Assembly: GCA_013816695.1 (NCBI GenBank) | Contig: JACDDZ010000073.1 | Location: 1 to 7,705 of the forward strand | Origin: Gemmatimonadaceae bacterium | Lineage (GTDB): Bacteria > Gemmatimonadota > Gemmatimonadetes > Gemmatimonadales > Gemmatimonadaceae | Length of the DNA stretch: 7,705 nucleotides | Direction of reading: 5' to 3' | Part shown: positions 5,248-7,705 of the stretch, piece after piece | How positions within the stretch are numbered: the first letter of the stretch is position 1 | Layout of the letters: each line of letters opens with the position of its first letter | The notes under the pieces: model-generated | Databases searched by the model: none | What the model was told of the DNA's origin: nothing | What the model saw: the letters and a program-made list of their open reading frames with translations, nothing else | Program-made: the position numbers and the translations under genes

Positions 5248-6834
5248 CTACGCGAGCGGAAGCGTAAACTCGAACTTCGATCCCTTTCCAAGCTCACTCG
5301 CTACAGTGAGATCTCCCTCCATTCGACGCGCGAGATCGCGGCTGATGGAAAGGCCAAGCCCTGTTCCCTGGTGCTGCGCCGAATTGTAGCCACGCTCGAC
5401 CTGCACGAAGGGCTCGAAGATCGCCTCGAGCTTGTCTTCAGGAATTCCGGTGCCGTCGTCGATCACCTCGATGCAAATCATCGTACCCTTTACTTCACAG
5501 TGCAGCTCAATAGTTCCCCCTTCGGGCGTGAACTTGATCGCGTTCGAAAGGAGATTTAGCATAATCTGCCGTACTTTGTCGGCGTCGCCACACCCTTTGA
5601 CCCCCGAAAGGTTGCAGTTCTGCACATAGGTCTGATTCTTTTCCTGAAGCTGCGGTTTTACAAATTCCTCGATTCCGGCAAGCAGCTCCTCGACGTCCAC
5701 CTCGAGGCTGTCCACAGGAATATGCCCGGCCTCGATCTTTGCAAAATTCAGGATGTCGTTGATCAACGCCAGCAAATGCAGCTGGCTGCGATTGATGCGA
5801 TCGAGATCTTCCCGCTGCTGATCAGTGACCTCGCCGCGCACTCCCATCTGGATCAGTTGTACGTATCCCGAGATGGCGTTGAGTGGTGTGCGAAGCTCGT
5901 GCGACATTGTAGCGAGAAACCTGCTCTTCGCGGCATTGGCTTCTTCCGCTTCCTCGCGGGCCATGCGCTCGCTGTTCACCAGCTCCTTGTACGCCGTTAC
6001 GTCGATTGCCGCAGTGAGCGAGAGTTTACGATTGTCGGGAAGGGCGCCGAGACTTACGCGATGTACATCCCACGTTCGGTCGCGACCATCGGCCGTCTTG
6101 ATTGTACGCTCGCCAATGTGAAGCAACTCTTCGTTTGACGCATCGTCGGCCAGAAGCGCGCGCACCGACTCATCTGCAACCTTGCGCTGCACCGGATATT
6201 CGCCCGAGCTGTTCCACTCACTTGTGTTCCGCAACACCTGCGCGTCATATCCCGTGAGCCTTGTCCACGCATTACTGAGCTCCACAATCTCACCGCCTTC
6301 AGCATGCAGCATGAGCGGGTAAGGCGCAGACGCAACCGCCTTGCGCAGCTGCGATTCGCTTTCTCTAACCGCTCGCTCTGCACTGCGCCGCTCTTCGATG
6401 CTATCACGCACATCCAGCTGCCGCTGCCTCGCTCGCAGCGCGGACCGCACCATAGTGATCAAGGTTGCTATTCTCACTGGACGCTCCAGCAGCGTCACAT
6501 TTCCTTTAAGTGCGATTCCACTCAGCTGTCTCGGCAGCATGCTGGAAAGTTCCGACTCCCCGGTTAGCAGAATGATCGGGATATCCGACCACACTGGCTG
6601 GTTATCCAGCGCAGTAGACAGTTCATCATGGGCCTTTTTTGCGAGCGCCTCTTCAGCGATAAGGAGCGCACCAGCACTGGCGCTTGTTATCAGGTCACAC
6701 GCAGAGGTCATGTCGTCGCACACCGTCGAGGCGAAACCCGCATCCCCGAGGATCCTCTCGGCGACCCTGCTATCGCTGCCCGTCGGGGTAAACAGGGCGA
6801 TTGGGAGATCAGCCTGCAACACCGCGGCACCCAT
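5248..6834 (-). CDS. Sensor histidine kinase: receiver-like domain, PAS, HisKA, HATPase
   Basis: This 528-residue soluble kinase has no membrane segment, so it senses a cytoplasmic signal. Residues about 10-130 resemble a response-regulator receiver (LPIALFTPTGSD..., ALLIAEEAL, IPIILLTGES, LLERPV), but the acidic pair and phospho-acceptor Asp are missing (Ala60/Glu61 at that place) and the usual Lys before Pro is Arg, so it is probably a pseudo-receiver. A charged linker (about 132-163) leads to a PAS domain (about 164-282). A short coiled coil (about 284-304) then precedes HisKA, with phospho-accepting His312 in SHELRTP. The ATPase domain shows N-box Asn427 and Asn431, G1 DDGTGIP (459-465), the F-box EPF and G2 GTGLG (490-494). 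No C-terminal receiver is fused and no separate response regulator gene is visible. The start follows the stop of the KaiC-like gene by two bases, with only an A-rich weak ribosome site, so translation is probably coupled. The KaiC-like protein is the obvious candidate partner. Confidence 0.93.
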   Translation of the reverse strand: MGAAVLQADLPIALFTPTGSDSRVAERILGDAGFASTVCDDMTSACDLITSASAGALLIAEEALAKKAHDELSTALDNQPVWSDIPIILLTGESELSSMLPRQLSGIALKGNVTLLERPVRIATLITMVRSALRARQRQLDVRDSIEERRSAERAVRESESQLRKAVASAPYPLMLHAEGGEIVELSNAWTRLTGYDAQVLRNTSEWNSSGEYPVQRKVADESVRALLADDASNEELLHIGERTIKTADGRDRTWDVHRVSLGALPDNRKLSLTAAIDVTAYKELVNSERMAREEAEEANAAKSRFLATMSHELRTPLNAISGYVQLIQMGVRGEVTDQQREDLDRINRSQLHLLALINDILNFAKIEAGHIPVDSLEVDVEELLAGIEEFVKPQLQEKNQTYVQNCNLSGVKGCGDADKVRQIMLNLLSNAIKFTPEGGTIELHCEVKGTMICIEVIDDGTGIPEDKLEAIFEPFVQVERGYNSAQHQGTGLGLSISRDLARRMEGDLTVASELGKGSKFEFTLPLA

Positions 6835-6836
6835 CT

Positions 6837-7705
6837 TTATTTCTTGCGTTTGCGCTGCCGCGCAGCTGGTGGCTTCATCAATGGACCTGAAGCTCCAACA
6901 TAGCTCGGCACCCCGGTGAGCACTCCATGGAATTCCCGCAGTGGCTCACCTACATTGAGTCCACCCTGCCCAACCCGGCATTCGCGAATAGTGCGTTCGT
7001 GATCGCCGCTCCGCTTTTTCACAACCGAAATCGCCTGACGTACTGAACCCAGTACTTCGAAGTAACGCATGAGAATTACTGTGTCGGCCAGGTAGCTTAC
7101 CTCTGCTGCTTCATCCACCGGGTTTCCAAAGATTCCATGCTGGACCAGTGTCATGATACAGGTGACCCCGTGGTTTGACAGGAAACTGAGCAGCTCGTGA
7201 ATCTGGATTGGCAGCAGCCTTTCTTCCGGCATTGACTGCATGTAGCCGTTGATCGAATCGATGATGATGAGGTATACCTCTTCCTCCTCGACCGCGCGCA
7301 CTACTTCGCTCGCGAATTCACCGGGAGAAAGGTCGGTAGGCTCTACCTGGCGAATTGCAAGACGTCCATTGTCTATCTCTTCATCGACGGATATTCCCAA
7401 CGCGGTAGTCCGCTGGCGGAAGGTCGCCAGCCGCTCGTCAAACAGATAGAATCGAACTCTCTCTCCGCGGTTCAACGCGGCACGTGCAAACTGGGTGGAC
7501 AGAACGGATTTTCCGGTTCCCGCTGCTCCAGTGATCAGGACGCTGGTGCCACAGGTAATTCCTCCGCCAAGCAAAGTGTCCAGGCTCTTTGATCCCGTTT
7601 CGAGAGTCTTGTTTCCGAGGTCGCCTTTCGGTTCGTCGTGCAGAATTCGCGGATAGACCTGAATGCCGCCGGTCATAACCCTGAAGTCGTGGAATCCGCC
7701 CCGGA
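6837..7705 (-). CDS. KaiC-like RecA-superfamily ATPase, C-terminal (CII-like) domain, 5' partial
   Basis: The frame stays open to the right edge: nine residues (RGGFHDFRV) precede the first ATG at 7676. These and the following TGGIQVYPR match the linker that joins the CI and CII domains in KaiC-family proteins, so the ATG at 7676 is almost certainly internal and a first ATPase domain lies outside the window. Using that Met as residue 1, features are Walker A GAAGTGKS (50-57; DNA 7506-7529), a catalytic-acid pair Asp80-Glu81 in YLFDER (KaiC has Glu-Glu), and Walker B LIIID ending at Asp140. The segment AEVSYLADT corresponds to the KaiC CII phosphorylation loop: S194 matches Ser431, Tyr195 replaces Thr432 and Glu189 sits at Thr426. 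The tail ends in a basic RQRKRKK and does not resemble the KaiA-binding peptide. ATPase activity is likely; autophosphorylation and timing are open questions. It heads an operon with the histidine kinase as far as the window shows. Confidence 0.92.
   Translation of the reverse strand, partial: RGGFHDFRVMTGGIQVYPRILHDEPKGDLGNKTLETGSKSLDTLLGGGITCGTSVLITGAAGTGKSVLSTQFARAALNRGERVRFYLFDERLATFRQRTTALGISVDEEIDNGRLAIRQVEPTDLSPGEFASEVVRAVEEEEVYLIIIDSINGYMQSMPEERLLPIQIHELLSFLSNHGVTCIMTLVQHGIFGNPVDEAAEVSYLADTVILMRYFEVLGSVRQAISVVKKRSGDHERTIRECRVGQGGLNVGEPLREFHGVLTGVPSYVGASGPLMKPPAARQRKRKK

Noticed and set aside
5038..5559. 173-codon plus-strand open frame opposite the glycosylase and the kinase
   Set aside because: It is an antisense shadow spanning two clear genes, with no ribosome site or domain.
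6341..6919. 192-codon plus-strand open frame opposite the kinase and the KaiC-like gene end
   Set aside because: It is a Ser/Arg-rich translation typical of antisense frames in G+C-rich genes and crosses a gene junction.
6837..7676. Complete 279-residue KaiC-like gene starting at ATG 7676
   Set aside because: The frame is open upstream to the window edge and encodes inter-domain linker residues, so this Met is internal.

Overview
The window looks like ordinary chromosomal DNA from a free-living, environmental, Gram-negative-type bacterium. G+C is moderate (high fifties by eye). A secreted Asp-box propeller protein, a paired DUF1800/DUF1501 export module, a non-cyanobacterial KaiC-like ATPase and a 'PELPD'-type Fpg/Nei glycosylase together suggest a soil-type Acidobacteriota or Gemmatimonadota. 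This taxonomic guess rests on gene content alone and is uncertain.

Layout. Positions 1-986 (minus) hold the N-terminal 328 codons of a secreted BNR/Asp-box (VPS10/sortilin-like) beta-propeller protein, cut off by the left edge and starting at a TTG. A 134-bp divergent spacer (987-1120) separates it from a two-gene plus-strand unit: a DUF1800 protein with a signal peptide (1121-2908) and a Tat-type DUF1501 protein (2911-4161). Positions 4162-4327 form a convergent spacer almost filled by a 150-bp near-perfect palindrome flanked by TCAAA direct repeats. From there to the right edge is a minus-strand operon, in transcription order: a KaiC-like ATPase (6837-7705, 5' end outside the window), a sensor histidine kinase with a degenerate receiver-like N-terminus (5248-6834), and an Fpg/Nei-family DNA glycosylase (4328-5218). 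The gaps in this operon are 2 and 29 nt.

How the genes may work together. The DUF1800/DUF1501 pair is a recurring two-gene module of exported proteins with no established function; here they are translationally linked, with the second gene's ribosome-binding site inside the last codons of the first. The KaiC-like/histidine-kinase pair recalls the cyanobacterial KaiC-SasA arrangement, but no KaiA or KaiB is visible. The kinase uses a receiver-like domain rather than SasA's KaiB-like domain, and the KaiC C-terminus lacks a recognisable KaiA-binding tail. A clock or timer function is therefore only a hypothesis. The glycosylase is probably co-transcribed; whether that has functional meaning cannot be told from the sequence.

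The points most worth a second look are the palindromic MITE-like element, the KaiC-like/pseudo-receiver kinase operon with its substituted phosphorylation-site motif, and the substituted DNA-probing residues of the glycosylase. I found no RNA genes, CRISPR arrays or transposase genes, and I do not see a clearly undescribed multi-gene system.
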